Assembly (NCBI GenBank): GCA_024220525.1
Contig: JAMYWO010000014.1
Coordinates: 147,107-211,106, forward strand
DNA: 64,000 nucleotides
Origin: Cochliopodium minus
Taxonomy: Eukaryota > Discosea > Himatismenida > Cochliopodiidae
Direction of reading: 5' to 3'
The notes under the pieces were generated by a model, which made no database searches, was not told the origin of the DNA, and saw only the letters and a list, made by a program, of their open reading frames with translations. A program made the translations under genes and the position numbers. Of the stretch, positions 37,691 to 50,173 are shown one piece after another (position 1 is the stretch's first letter; each line of letters begins with the position of its first letter).

Positions 37691-37915
37691 CAACAGCATC
37701 ATGAAGAAGGTGGAAATAACGAAACAGAAGGAGGTTATGAAACAGAAGGAGGTGATGATTTCCAACAGCCAGAAGAAGGAGATTTCCAATTACCTCAGGA
37801 AGGAGAATTCACAGAGGGAGAGTATGCTGAAGGAGAATATGTAGAAGGTGAAGGCGATTATGCAGAGGGAGAGTATGCTGAAGGAGAATATGCAGAAGGC
37901 GAAGGCGAATATTAA
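37691..37915 (+). CDS. Acidic repeat C-terminus of an unidentified protein
   Basis: Open frame of 74 codons that begins right after the N and ends at TAA 37913-37915. It starts QQHHEEGGNNETEGG and turns into repeats of EGEYAEGEY type, about 30 percent Glu with regular Tyr. It has no start codon, so it is the 3' part of a gene whose 5' side lies across the join. It may or may not belong to the gene at 36319. Confidence 0.55.
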   Translation, partial: QQHHEEGGNNETEGGYETEGGDDFQQPEEGDFQLPQEGEFTEGEYAEGEYVEGEGDYAEGEYAEGEYAEGEGEY

Positions 37916-38271
37916 AAAAAAAATTTTTGGGAGACAAAAAGGCAGTTGTTGTGTGTTTTTTTTTATTTTAATAATTAATTTAAAAAATAAAATTATTCTT
38001 TTTATGTTCAATCAAGTAACTTTTCCATCTATCTCCTATCTTGTCATTCTTTATAAAAAACATGTTCCCCTTTATTTCAATCATTTTTTTCTTTCCAAAA
38101 AAAAGAAATAGCCTAATTATTGAAAAATATAAAAAAATTAAAAAAATTGGATAGAGGATATATTGATTAGATAACAGATTTTCTAATTCCATCTTCTAAA
38201 TTTTATCTATTTAATCTATCTTATTTGAATTTATCATACTCTTTTTTTTATTTAAAATATAAACTGAAAAT
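37916..38271. other. Intergenic, nothing recognised
   Basis: AT-rich spacer upstream of the F-box gene. Only short ORFs that look random. Confidence 0.45.
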
Positions 38272-40397
38272 ATGGAGAATTTGTACAGGAATGTTCTCAT
38301 TAAAATTTTCGAATATCTTGATATAAAGACAATAGGATATATATGCACGGTATGAGCATATTTTTTTTTTTTTTTTAACCTTTATGATAAATAAAAAATA
38401 TATATTTCAGTTTATAAAGTTAAATAAAAAGAACAAATAGTGGAATATTAATTAAAATTCTAAATGCTTTAATCATTCTTAATAAAATCTCGATTATTTA
38501 AAAATATAATTTTCAGAGAATTTCAAATTCAGTGTAGATATAAAAAAAAATTAAATTAATCAATTCCTTATTTTAAAATTTTAGGTCTCCAAAAAATTTA
38601 ACTTAGCAGCATCATCTGATATGCTTTGGAAGTCAATATTCGAAAGGGAAAACGAAGTGAACGAAGATATCGAAAAAGAAAAAGAAAATTTCAAAACGTG
38701 GAAGGATTATTACAGAGATCACATCTGGCATTGGGACAACAAGGCAAACCCTTTTATTATTTTTTAAACTTTAAATTGAAATTTTTAATTAATTTATATT
38801 AATATTCAAATTTCTTATTTAATTTCTATTTTTATTTTAAAGACTCAATTTTTATTTTATATTAATTTATTTGTATTTTATATTTTTTTAAAATTTATTA
38901 TTTTCGTTTTTATTTTATTTTTTATTTTTATTTATTTTTATTTTTATTTATATTTATATTTTTATTTACAAATTTTATTTTAGTAATTTTTTTTTCTTTT
39001 TTTTATTATTTTATTGTTTCAAAATTTTTTATTTTTTTTATTTTCTTTTTTCTTTTTTCATTATTTTTTATTTAGGTCTTCCCTTATCCTAACACTGTCA
39101 TTTTCTCCAACAAGAATCGTTATCTTTCCTTGGAACATCACAGCTACAACAACTATTCAGTCAGAGGCAATAGGCTCTTCAGGACTGGAAAAATATATTA
39201 TTTTTCCATCAAATTTATTAGTGTAAAAAACAAATTAAAAAAAAATAAAATTTAAAAAATAAAAATGAAAAAAGTAAAAAAAAAAATGAAAAATGAAAAA
39301 TAAATAAAAAATAAAAAATGAAAAATAAAAAAAAATGAAAAATGAAAAATAAAAAATAAAAAATAAAAAATAAAAAATAAATTAAAAAATATATTTAAAA
39401 AATTAAAAGTAATGTTATCCAACAAAACGAAATTAAAACGTTAATTAAATACTAATAAAAAGAAAAAATAAAACAAAATAAATAAAAAATAAAATTAAAA
39501 TAAAATATTTTTGAATTATAATTAAAAAATAATGGTTAAATCCAATAAACAAAATTTATGACGTTAATATTAACAAAAAAGAAAAAATAAAAATAAAAAT
39601 TAAAAAAATTAAAAAAATAATCAAAAAAAATCCAATAAAAATAAAAAATACAAAAATAAAAATGAAGTAAATTAATATTAAACAACTAAAAAAAATAAAT
39701 TCTTTTTGAACAGGTTTCTACATTGAGGTATTTTCTCAAAATTAATTAATCTATTTTTTTAAAATTGTTTTTTTTATTTTTTTTGTTATTTTCAGAATTG
39801 GTTTAGTCAATGAAAACTTTACCAATTTTTCTGCTTCGACGAGTTATGCTGTACTTTACTTTTTTTTTAAAAAAAAAAATCATTTTTTTACTTTAAATTC
39901 AAAAAAAAATGAAGATTGGAAACAACCCTAGTTCTGATTTAACAGGGTCTGTTGGTTTTGGCTTCATACCAAGCGGAGGTTATTATCACGAGGTAAAAAA
40001 TTTTTAATACATATTTATTTTTAATTTTTTAATTTTTTAATTTTTAATTTTTAATTTTTTTAATTTTTAATTTTTAATTTTCTTTTTTTTAATTTTTAAT
40101 TTTAATTTTTTTAATTTTTCAATTTTCATATTTTTTTTATTTTTAACAAATATTTTCTAGGTTCTCCAAGAAATGTCAAAATCAACACAAGAAGCACCAA
40201 CTTGGGCAGATGGCGCCATCATCCACTTCAAAGTGGATCTCGTCAAAGGAGATTACACCATCATTGTCAACGACAAGCCTCCCCAGAAACTCTTTTGGAA
40301 CATCCCCCTCTCCACTAACTGGTACCCCGCCATCTCTCTTTACGGAAACAAAATTGCTGTTGAGTTGCTCACTTCTACTCACAGAAAATTCGATTAA
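38272..40397 (+). CDS. F-box protein with SPRY-like domain
   Basis: Probable substrate receptor of an SCF ubiquitin ligase. Exons 38272-38349, 38585-38743, 39076-39222, 39714-39727, 39796-39850, 39915-39992 and 40161-40397 give 255 aa. The N-terminus LYRNVLIKIFEYLDIKTIGYICTVSKKFN is an F-box in pattern (L-x-I-F-x-Y-L, then V-S-K). The rest resembles SPRY/B30.2: GKIYYFSIKFIS, IGLVNENF, SVGFGFIPSGG, WADGAIIHFKVDL and the final WYPAISLYG. The donor after 38743 reads GC (AAG|GCAAAC). No GT fits there. The fourth exon is 14 nt. The domain order is known from other eukaryotes, but the target is unknown. Confidence 0.78.
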
Positions 40398-40558
40398 AAA
40401 TTAAATTAATTATTTTTATTATTTTAATTATTTTTTATTTTAATTATTTTTTAAATTTTTTTTTGTTCCTAATGTGTTTATATCACAACTTTCTTAGACC
40501 ATTTGATTTCAAATGTTTTTTAATTCTTACTTAAATAAATGAAAGAAACATGATTGAA

Positions 40559-41869
40559 TTAAAAATGAAGATGAATAATGAAATAAAGAAGATATTTTGG
40601 GAGTTTGGATCCAATTTTCTTTTGGAAAAATTTCAATACAAGAACAAAATGGAAAATAGATTGTTTAGTTTGGTCTGGAAATTCTTTGTGAGTTTTAGGG
40701 GACCATAATACAACATCACCCGATCCAAGAATCATCAAAGGAGAATTCTTATTTTCGAAGATCAAATCATTTGAAAATTGCTTTGAAGAGAATAAACCTC
40801 TGACAAAAACTTTTCCATCATTGTAATGAGTGAAAGTACAATTAGAAGTGCAAACAACAGATTGAATGTTTTCATCTTTCGTAATTGTTTGTGAAGACAA
40901 TTTTTCATTTTTTGAATGTGTACTGCTTAATTTTTGGTATTGGTTTGATCCAAAACTAATCAACTCTCCATCTTTTTTCAAAATAAAAGTGTGATCAATT
41001 GAAGTTGAGATCACTTTCACATTTTCTACTTTTATCAAAATAGTTGGAGAATGTATTGCTTCGTCTCTTCCCAAAAAAAGGGTATAACTTTTTTTTGAAA
41101 TAAAAATAAATAATTAAAATTTTTAAAAAAAAGTAGTAATTTAAAAATAAATTAATATATAGATAGAGTTTTGTAAAAGATTTGAATTTTAAAAAAGGGA
41201 AACCAATCTCCAAAAACGAAAATTTCTCCACTTTTCTTCAAATATAAAGTGTACATGTTCCCACAAATAATATCCTCAATATCAACATCATTCAATAAAA
41301 AAGTTGGAGTGAACCTGATGTTGAAATCTCCCAATCCAAGTTGTCCTGAAACATTGAATCCAAAAGCAAATAAATCTCCATTTTCTTTGTAAATCATCGA
41401 ATGATATCCTCCCAATTTTATCATTTTGATTTCTTTGTCATTCATCAATAAAAATGGAGTTGGTTGTGTCTCAATTTCTTTTTTTCCAATTCCTAATTGT
41501 CCGTGTATGTTGCTCCCAAACACCAATAAATCTCCATTTTCTTTGTGTATCATTGTATGTAACTTTCCACATGAAATCTTTTTTATTGTTGGATCATTCA
41601 TCATCAATACTGGTTTAAATTGATTTTCATAATTCCCAATACCTAATTGTCCATATCTATTGTTTCCAAATGAAAATAAATCTCCGTTTTTGTGGAGGAT
41701 GAATGAGAAGTTATTTCCCAAACAAATCGATTTTATACTTTTATCATTCCTCAATAAAATTGGATCATTTATTCTTTTGGTATTCTCTCCAAACCCTAAT
41801 TTTCCATTTCTATTATCTCCAAACCCATACAAATCTCCGTTATCTTTTTTTTTTGTATTAATCTGAATT
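40559..41869 (-). CDS. RCC1-repeat protein, copy 1, start exon missing
   Basis: Exons 41204-41869 and 40559-41087. The open frame begins at an acceptor (ATTGTAG) and not at an ATG. Six to seven RCC1 blades are visible from their FGxNxxGQLGxG signatures, for example GNNRYGQLGIG and GSNIHGQLGIG. Such beta-propellers act as exchange factors or protein-binding scaffolds, and the partner here is unknown. Upstream is a dispersed repeat where copy 2 has its start, so this copy probably has no intact promoter or first exon. It differs from copy 2 mainly in the first blade (GDNRNGKLGFG against GDNSCGQLGIG). Confidence 0.8.
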
Positions 41870-41870
41870 C

Positions 41871-42165
41871 TACAATATAAAATTTTTATAAATTTTAAAC
41901 TTTATCGAGCAAAAACCAAAAATCGTGACGAAATTAAAAACAAAAAATAAATAAAATATTTTTTTTTTAAGTTATTCTAGGGCATATTGATCACCTAAAA
42001 TTTTTTTTGTAAATTCATTTGAATGCATTATAAAGATGGAGTTGTTTCATTTATAAAGTAATCACCATGATTTCATGCATTATACTTGAAATGATCTCAT
42101 ATCAAAAATTTGATTCAAGAAATTTCGAATAATTCAAGATTTTTGAAATTTTTATAAAAAATATC
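41871..42165 (-). repeat. Dispersed repeat, copy 2, inserted upstream of RCC1 copy 1
   Basis: Reverse complement of the element in ADSL intron 2. The two share ATCATTTCAAGTATAATGC, AATCATGGTGATTA, TGCCC(T/G)AGAATAAC and CTCGATAAA in the same order and spacing. It separates RCC1 copy 1 from the upstream flank that copy 2 still has. No ORF is visible. Confidence 0.7.
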
Positions 42166-42509
42166 ACTTATTATTAGTGAATATCTTTTAAAAATGTTTA
42201 ATAATTCCATCAAATTATGGACATTTCCAAAATTTGCAACTTTATTGGAGTAAATTAATTTTTAACTAACAAATTTTAAAACTGGAATTGGAATATCTCC
42301 AATCAAATAAGAAAATTTATGTAAATATAAATTGAAATATTACAACAGTGCAATAAAAGATGATCATGGTGAAATCCATTGCTAATCCTATTCATTTTTT
42401 TTTAAATTTTTTTTTGTTCCAAATGTGTTTATATCACAACTTTCTTTGACCATTTGATTTCAAATGTTTTTTAATTCTTACTTAAATAAATGAAAGAAAC
42501 ATGATTGAA

Positions 42510-43834
42510 TTAAAAATGAAGATGAATAATGAAATAAAGAAGATATTTTGGGAGTTTGGATCCAATTTTCTTTTGGAAAAATTTCAATACAAGAACAAAA
42601 TGGAAAATAGATTGTTTAGTTTGGTCTGGAAATTCTTTGTGAGTTTTAGGGGACCATAATACAACATCACCCGATCCAAGAATCATCAAAGGAGAATTCT
42701 TATTTTCGAAGATCAAATCATTTGAAAATTGCTTTGAAGAGAATAAACCTCTGACAAAAACTTTTCCATCATTGTAATGAGTGAAAGTACAATTAGAAGT
42801 GCAAACAACAGATTGAATGTTTTCATCTTTCGTAATTGTTTGTGAAGACAATTTTTCATTTTTTGAATGTGTACTGCTTAATTTTTGGTATTGGTTTGAT
42901 CCAAAACTAATCAACTCTCCATCTTTTTTCAAAATAAAAGTGTGATCAATTGAAGTTGAGATCACTTTCACATTTTCTACTTTTATCAAAATAGTTGGAG
43001 AATGTATTGCTTCGTCTCTTCCCAAAAAAAGGGTATAACTTTTTTTTGAAATAAAAATAAATAATTAAAATTTTTAAAAAAAAGTAGTAATTTAAAAATA
43101 AATTAATATATAGATAGAGTTTTGTAAAAGATTTGAATTTTAAAAAAGGGAAACCAATCTCCAAAAACGAAAATTTCTCCACTTTTCTTCAAATATAAAG
43201 TGTACATGTTCCCACAAATAATATCCTCAATATCAACATCATTCAATAAAAAAGTTGGAGTGAACCTGATGTTGAAATCTCCCAATCCAAGTTGTCCTGA
43301 AACATTGAATCCAAAAGCAAATAAATCTCCATTTTCTTTGTAAATCATCGAATGATATCCTCCCAATTTTATCATTTTGATTTCTTTGTCATTCATCAAT
43401 AAAAATGGAGTTGGTTGTGTCTCAATTTCTTTTTTTCCAATTCCTAATTGTCCGTGTATGTTGCTCCCAAACACCAATAAATCTCCATTTTCTTTGTGTA
43501 TCATTGTATGTAACTTTCCACATGAAATCTTTTTTATTGTTGGATCATTCATCATCAATACTGGTTTAAATTGATTTTCATAATTCCCAATACCTAATTG
43601 TCCATATCTATTGTTTCCAAATGAAAATAAATCTCCGTTTTTGTGGAGGATGAATGAGAAGTTATTTCCCAAACAAATCGATTTTATGTTTTTATCATTC
43701 CTCAATAAAATTGGATCATTTATTCTTTTGGTATTCTCTCCAATACCTAACTGCCCACAACTGTTATCTCCAAACCCATACAAATCTCCATTATCTTTTT
43801 TTTTGTTTGGTAATTTAAAAAAAATCAATAACAT
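42510..43834 (-). CDS. RCC1-repeat protein, copy 2, intact
   Basis: Exons 43155-43834 and 42510-43038 give 402 aa. The ATG at 43834 begins a short hydrophobic lead, then KKKDNGDLYGFG starts the first blade. Blades repeat GDLxxFGxNxxGQLGxG, with HTMIHKENG and HSMIYKENG between them. The last region is degenerate (GSNQYQKLSS, KVFVRG) and ends in a Lys/Phe-rich tail. The intron joins VFGD to CYTLFLGRDE. The sequence is nearly identical to copy 1, so the duplication is recent or has been homogenised. Exchange-factor activity should not be assumed. Confidence 0.85.
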
Positions 43835-44263
43835 TTTTGAATATTTATTATAATTGAGAAATATTTTGGAGAAATTGATAACATTACAACAATAAATTAA
43901 AAGATGATCATTGTGGTGAAATCATGACTGATTCTTTTCATTTTTTTTATTAATTTTTTATTTCTCACTTTAATCTTCAATGCGAATTTGATATTTGAAA
44001 AGATTAATTTCACAAAAAACAAAGAATAGATAATGAATGAGATAAATATTTTTTATAAATTATTCAAAAAGGTCTCATTTCAAATTTAAAAAATTGTAGA
44101 ACACTGATTCTTAGAAAAATAAATGGTTTAAGTAGTATTTGATCAAAAAAAATTCTAACTGATTCAAATTAAAAAAAATTTGTACATTCATTTTTCTCCT
44201 TTGATAAAATTTTTCACTAAATCCATATTTATCCATAATAATAGCTGTACAAAGTAAAATAAA
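43835..44263. other. Divergent intergenic region
   Basis: Common upstream region of RCC1 copy 2 (minus) and CIAO2 (plus). The part at 43885-43945 is the sequence conserved in the other duplicate at 42340-42397 and may be the RCC1 promoter. Confidence 0.5.
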
Positions 44264-45038
44264 ATGCAAGGAGATGGAAAAAATCTAAATCCAGTGATTT
44301 ATAAAGTTGCCCAATTATCACGTAACGACGATATAAAGAATCTAAATGACGATGAAGAAGATCCAATAGATGAATTGGAAGTATTTGGTAATTTTAAAAA
44401 GGGATATAATCAAATCATTCAAACAAAATAATAATAAGTGAAAATTATAAGAAAAAAATTTCAACGAAAATTAATTTATATACCGTATAAAAAAAAGAAT
44501 GGGAAATTTAATTGTTATTATCTTTTTGTAATATTTAGATTTGATTAGACATATCAATGATCCAGAGCATCCTTTGACTTTGGAGCAATTGAAAGTGACT
44601 GATATCAAAAATGTCAAGGTAGATGATGAAAACAGTTTGATTGAAGTGAAATTTACACCCACCATTCCTCATTGTTCTATGGCCACTTTAATAGGTTTAA
44701 TTTTTATTTTTTTAAAAAAAAAAAAAAATTTTGAAAATAATAATTTAATTCAAAAAAAAAGGATTATCTATCAGAACAAAATTATTGAGATCATTGCCAG
44801 AAAGATTTAAAATTGGTAAAATTTTTTGAATTAAAAACTTTTATTTTCAAATTTTTATTTATTTTTTTTTAAATATTTTTTCTTCTATTTTAAATAAAAA
44901 GATGTTTTGATTTCTCCCGGGACTCATGCATCTGAAGAAGCAATTAACAGACAATTGAATGACAAAGAAAGAGTGTCAGCTGCATTAGAAAATGGGAATT
45001 TATTAAAAGTTATAAATAATTGTGTGGCACATACTTGA
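44264..45038 (+). CDS. CIAO2: CIAO2 (MIP18/FAM96) cytosolic iron-sulfur assembly factor
   Basis: Part of the CIA targeting complex that hands Fe-S clusters to nuclear and cytosolic proteins. Exons 44264-44387, 44539-44694, 44762-44815 and 44902-45038 give 156 aa, the usual size. It reads [37 protein letters not shown] (with the conserved reactive Cys), [33 protein letters not shown] and AALEN. These match CIAO2B closely. CIAO2A is the alternative paralogue, and I did not separate them. Its upstream region is shared with RCC1 copy 2. Confidence 0.95.
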
Positions 45039-45196
45039 AATGAAAAATAAAAAAAGATATTTTTTTACATAAATTTTTTTTATTTTTATTTTTTTAATGA
45101 TTTTTATACAAAATATTTTCTCCAAAACCGATTTTAAATAAATTTTTTCTCAAAAAAAAAAAAAAAAACAAGAAATAATAATAATGATAATAATCA

Positions 45197-48100
45197 TTAT
45201 TTCTTCTTGAAATTCTTGAAGAAATCAGCAATGGAAAGGACAAATGTCCTTTGAGTCTTAGTAGAAAAAGTGTTGGCATACAAAGAAGCCTTCTCCAAGT
45301 TAAAAGACTTTGTCAACAAAAATTCAAAGAGATCTTCTTTGCGGATCTTTCCTTCGTTTGGAAGAAAAGGTCTGCAGGGTTTGACTTCTTTCTTGGTTAC
45401 TATGGAGATATTGTAGAACTCTTTTTCTTCTGGGAGTGGCGTGATTACGATGAAGGCGTGGTTGAATTGGGATTGAAACCCTTCAAAGTTTAGTTCTTTG
45501 TTTCCGTCGTTGAATACAATCACAACAACTTTTTAAAAAAATTACGAAAATTAAAAAAAAAAATCAAAATTTAAAAAAATAAAAATAAAAAATAAAATAA
45601 ATCAGGCAAATAAAATATAAAAAATAAAATATAAAATAATGTAAATAAAAATCGTGTAAATAAAATAAAATTTAAATTAAATAATGTTAAATAAAAATCA
45701 AATCAAAATTAAAAATAAAACAAAAAGTGAAAATAAAAAATAAAATAAATCGTGCAAATAAAATAAATTTAAAAATAAAAGATGAATATAAAAATAATAT
45801 ATTAAAATCAAAAAAATTTTTTTACCATCATTCCCGATGTGTCTTTTTTTGGCCAATTGATGATTTTCTACATGTGAAAAAGGAAGCATCGTAGCAACGT
45901 GAAACATAACGTCCAACTGGATGACATGTTCGGAGAAAATGGTGAATTTTTCATGACACAAAACCCCATCATTCGAATAATAAAGTGTATTTATAAGTGA
46001 TTTTTCCCCTGTAGTATTTTTTTTGACATCTAAGCCTCCTATTAAAAAAAAAATTATTTTTATTTTTTATTTTTTTATTTTATTTATTTATTTTAATTCT
46101 TAATCATTATTTTTAATTAATTTTTTTTTTCTTGCCTCTAAACCCTCGGTAATTTTCTAGTATTACTTCTTTGCCTATCATACCCAAAAATTCTTTGTAA
46201 TCCTCAGATTTTGGACTTTCATTGTTATAAATATCATCTTCCTTGCTTTACAAAAAAATAATAAATTTTAATTCAAAAAAATAATAAATGAAATAAAAAT
46301 AATGATAATACAAAAAAATAAAAAATTATAAAACAAAAAAAATAAAAATAAAAATAAAATAAAAATAATGATAATAATAAAATAAAATATATAAAATTAA
46401 AAAAATAAAACAAAATTACAAATTAATAATTACATACGAAATAAAAATACAAAATAAAATTAAAAAATACTAATGACAAAGAACAAAGTTACAAAATAAT
46501 ATAAACATTAAATTTATTTAAATGAATACAATAAAATAATTAAATACATAAAAATTTAAAAAAGAAAAATAATAAATAAATACATAAAAAAAAAACAATA
46601 AATAAAGAATAAATATTTTTTACACATCACCAGCCTTTGTATACAATACACCAATCTTTATGTTTTGTAAAGTATTGTCTTTTTCGAATTGGTAAATTTC
46701 TTTGGAGAAAAGAGAGCAGTTGACTGGCTTGTGGAACTTTATTTTTTGAGGAGGTTCTTTGTGTATTTTGATGAGGATGGATTCACATATTTCCTGCACT
46801 TTTTTCATTAATGATTTGTTTTTTGATGACAAAACTTCCAAGTGATCTTGGCCTAAAAAAATAATCAAAAAAAAAAATTTTAATAAAAAATGTTTAATCA
46901 TTAAAAACGAAAAGACTATTTCAATAAAATTTTGAAAAAAAACAAATATAATATAATTTAAAAAAATGATAAACAAATAGAATAAAATTTTAAAAATAAA
47001 ATTTTAAAAATAAAAAATAAATAAAAATTAAAAAACTATTTCAATAAAAAATAAAAATAATAAAAATTTACTAAAAAAAAATTATAAATAGATATTTCTT
47101 GTGAAAAAATTTTTGAATTGCAAAAAAAAAAAAGAGGTTACCATTGCCGTATTGTGAGAAGGATTCTCTTTTTGGAAAAAGGATGGAATAAGGGATATAA
47201 TGCAGCTGAAATCCCCGCCTAGTGATGAAAAAACATAGATACTGATTGTTTATGGAATGACATCTGATGCAGACGATGGCATTGTTATCTGCCTTGTTGA
47301 TATCTTCCACGAGATATATGAGATGTTCTTTCTTATAAAAATAGGATGAATAATAATTCTTGTAGGATTGAAGATCCTCCAATTGATAGATGGGAGAAAA
47401 ATCTTCGATATCTTCTGTTATCTTGCCATATCCCAATTCCATGTTGAAATTATCAGATAAGCTTACGTAGTTGTGAATCTTTTTTTCTTGTTCTATAAAA
47501 TAGTAAGATTGATGTTAAATTTTTTGTTTAATTATCTTTCCGTGTAAAGATGATTATATTTCATTTTGGCAAGCAAAAAAATTTATAAAATTCATATTTT
47601 CTCATTGACGAATAATAGTTAAAAGAGTTTATTCCATCAAGGGAAATTATATGATGATAGATAAAGTATGATGAAAGATAAAACAGGTCAAATATTTCGA
47701 ATATAAATTATTATTATGTTTCAAAATGAAAAATGTAAATTTAAGATTTATTTTGACAAAAAATAAATAATGAAAAGATACAAATAAAAAAAATTCTAAT
47801 TTTATTTACCCTTTCTCAAATTTGGATTCCATTTGACATTTTCTAGTGTTTTATATGTTTCTTTCTTTATTGTAATCAATTTGGGACTGGAAATATTCAA
47901 TGCAGTGAGATCCATCGAGGATTTGGCTTTGAACATCGATCTAGGATCGAATCTGGTCTCATTGGGAGAGATAGATGATGTCAAGATGGTATTAGTATCT
48001 TTGGATTGTTTGTTATGACTCTTTATGATCGGCATTGTTCTCTCTTTCTTCAAAATTGAAAGATTTAATGTTTCTTCTGTTGTCAATGTCCTACATATTC

Positions 48101-48353
48101 TCTTTGATTTCGATCCTGCTCTTTTTCTTCGAGTTATATTCGTTATATTTCGATTTATCAAAGGACTATGTGTGTTAGGATCCTGGCTCATCATCTCCTC
48201 CATTTTTTTATCTCCCCCAATTTCTTCTGTAGTTGAACTACTACTATTACTATCACTATCATCACTATCTACATCGTTATTTTCCACATTATTTCCATTT
48301 TCAATTCCATTATTCCCATTTATAATGAGATTATTGCTATTTCCATTATACAT
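45197..48353 (-). CDS. RapGAP-domain protein
   Basis: GTPase-activating protein of the Rap/Ran-GAP class, using an Asn thumb. Exons 47810-48353, 47142-47492, 46624-46852, 46136-46245, 45826-46038 and 45197-45528 give 592 aa. The first 180 residues are Asn/Ser-rich with a basic stretch. The GAP domain reads KIGVLYTKAGDV, KSEDYKEFLGMIG, YRGFRGGLDVK, VMFHVATMLPFS and KKRHIGNDVVVIVFNDG, where the N of GND is the catalytic Asn. Donor 46135-46134 is GC (AGAG|GCAAGA), and the protein motif across it leaves no doubt about the join. The long disordered N-terminus resembles the neighbouring RasGAP. Confidence 0.9.
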
Positions 48354-48965
48354 TTCTCTTATCTATTCTACAATACAGAGTTAAAGTTTTATATTCCCTA
48401 TGCAATTTTTTTTAATAATTTTCTCATTCCCTATTGTTTGAAGAATATTTATTTATTTCTTTATCATAACCATTTCAATTCAATTAAGGGTAATTTATTC
48501 TTTCTCCATATATTTCTTTATTGAATGGTTCTATTAAAGATGTTAAAATATATGAAAAAAAAAAAAACGTATATTTATATTTAAGTAGAAATATTTTTGA
48601 ATATTTTCCTATATCCAAACATCTTCCAAATGTTTTCAATTGAATATATCATCATTTATGAACAATATTTTTTATGGAGGGAATAAATTATTTCCTTATT
48701 CCAAATATCTATCAATTATTGTGATAAATACCAAATTTTAAGAAAATAATTTGGTGAATATTCAATAAAAGTGAATTTTATAACAGTGAGTGAATCATAA
48801 TTTTGGAAGGTAAATAATGAACTCACATTTTAAATTTCTTCATTTTTAGATTTGCCTTCTTTGCATTTGAAGTTTATTTTTATTGTTAAAAAATTTATAT
48901 TCAACATCTTTAAAAATAATAAATAAAAAAAATCATTGGTTTATAATAATATATAAAATAGAAAA
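48354..48965. other. Divergent intergenic region
   Basis: Upstream of RapGAP (minus) and the Asn-rich gene (plus). AT-rich, no recognised element. Confidence 0.45.
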
Positions 48966-50173
48966 ATGAACGATAGTGCAAATCTTGTATTAGATTTTGA
49001 AACGATGAATTTTCCAGAAGATATCTACAATGGAGAAAATAATAACAGATTGATGAATGGAGAACAACAAAATAATAATAATAATTTCAAAAAACCAATA
49101 ATAATGACCAAAAATGGAATACATCCATCTATCATAATAAGGCCATTGAACAACATCAATCAAAATAACAATCAAAATAATAATATCAATCAACCTAACA
49201 ATCCCACAAATGTAATAATGCACCATAATAATCTAATGTTGCATAGTCATAGTAACAATGATCTAATGAATCCTCAGAATAATTCTGATGATAAGGTATT
49301 CACCAAATCTGAGAGATTTTTAAATTTTATGAAGGAGAATCCAATGCCTATATCTAGGGAGAGAAGAAGTAATTCCAATCCAGAATTAAATCTAAGCATG
49401 AAATCAATAGCCAAGCAAATAGAAAATGTAGAATTATCATTTGTATCTGAAATGCAAGTGGGTATAATATGTAAGACAATTATATTTTTTGAGAAAAGAA
49501 AAAAATAATTCAATTCTATTATTTCCTTATTTGTTTATAATGGAATTCATTTTGATCTATCTTTCAATTATTTTTGATCATATTTTACATCATTCCTGAA
49601 TAACTTAATTTAATACGTTAAAAAAATGCATCATGATCATAAAATACTTATTTCTCAAAACAAATCTATCCGCTTAAAAGGAATTCACCTTTTTTGATGT
49701 GGAATTAGCTTTTGGAAGAAAGTATAATAAAATCTTAATGAAATTTCACAAAGATTTTATTAACAATTTTCTCTAAAATTTAATTCAAAGAAAAAATACC
49801 CTCCAACATACTTAATCTAACACTCTTTAAAATCTTTCACTTAACTTTTTTTTTTTTTATAAAAGGTACTCCTACTGACAAAGAAGACTGGGATAACTTT
49901 GACAACACCCAAGCTAAAATCAGCAAAAAATCAAAGGGATCACGTATCACTAAAAAAAGCAATACCCGCCCAAATAAAAGAACCGCCAAAGGTTCCCGCA
50001 CCATAAAAAAGAACGCAGAAGCCAAAGAGGAGGAAGTTGTTATCAAGGAGGACGAAATTTTCGTCACTAAAAAGACTGCTCCTTCAAATAAAGATGGATT
50101 TTTTGGCGCTACTGTTCTTGAGAATAGTGTTCCCGATAAAGTTTTGGATGTTGTTTTTTCTTCCAATAATTAA
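48966..50173 (+). CDS. Asn-rich disordered protein with basic C-terminus
   Basis: Not recognised. Exons 48966-49461 and 49866-50173 give 267 aa. Residues 20-105 are Asn/Gln/Ile-rich, including runs of five Asn. About 115-160 hold short conserved-looking pieces (SERFLNFMKENPMPISRERR). The second exon is rich in Lys, Arg, Ser and Thr (RTAKGSRTIKKN), then acidic, and ends FFGATVLENSVPDKVLDVVFSS. The intron (404 nt) is supported by frame and by the lack of any start codon in exon 2. Likely a scaffold or regulatory protein, but that is a guess. Confidence 0.65.

Larger units (their letters stand above)
40449..43801. repeat. Tandem segmental duplication carrying two RCC1 genes
   Basis: About 40449-41849 repeats at 42400-43800, offset 1951 bases. 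Exons, intron and 3' flank agree almost base for base. Differences cluster in the last 100 bases at the gene's 5' side. A shorter piece of 5' flank also repeats (42340-42397 and 43885-43945), so the original unit included upstream sequence. The 470 bases between copy 1 and its flank are extra. Confidence 0.93.
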
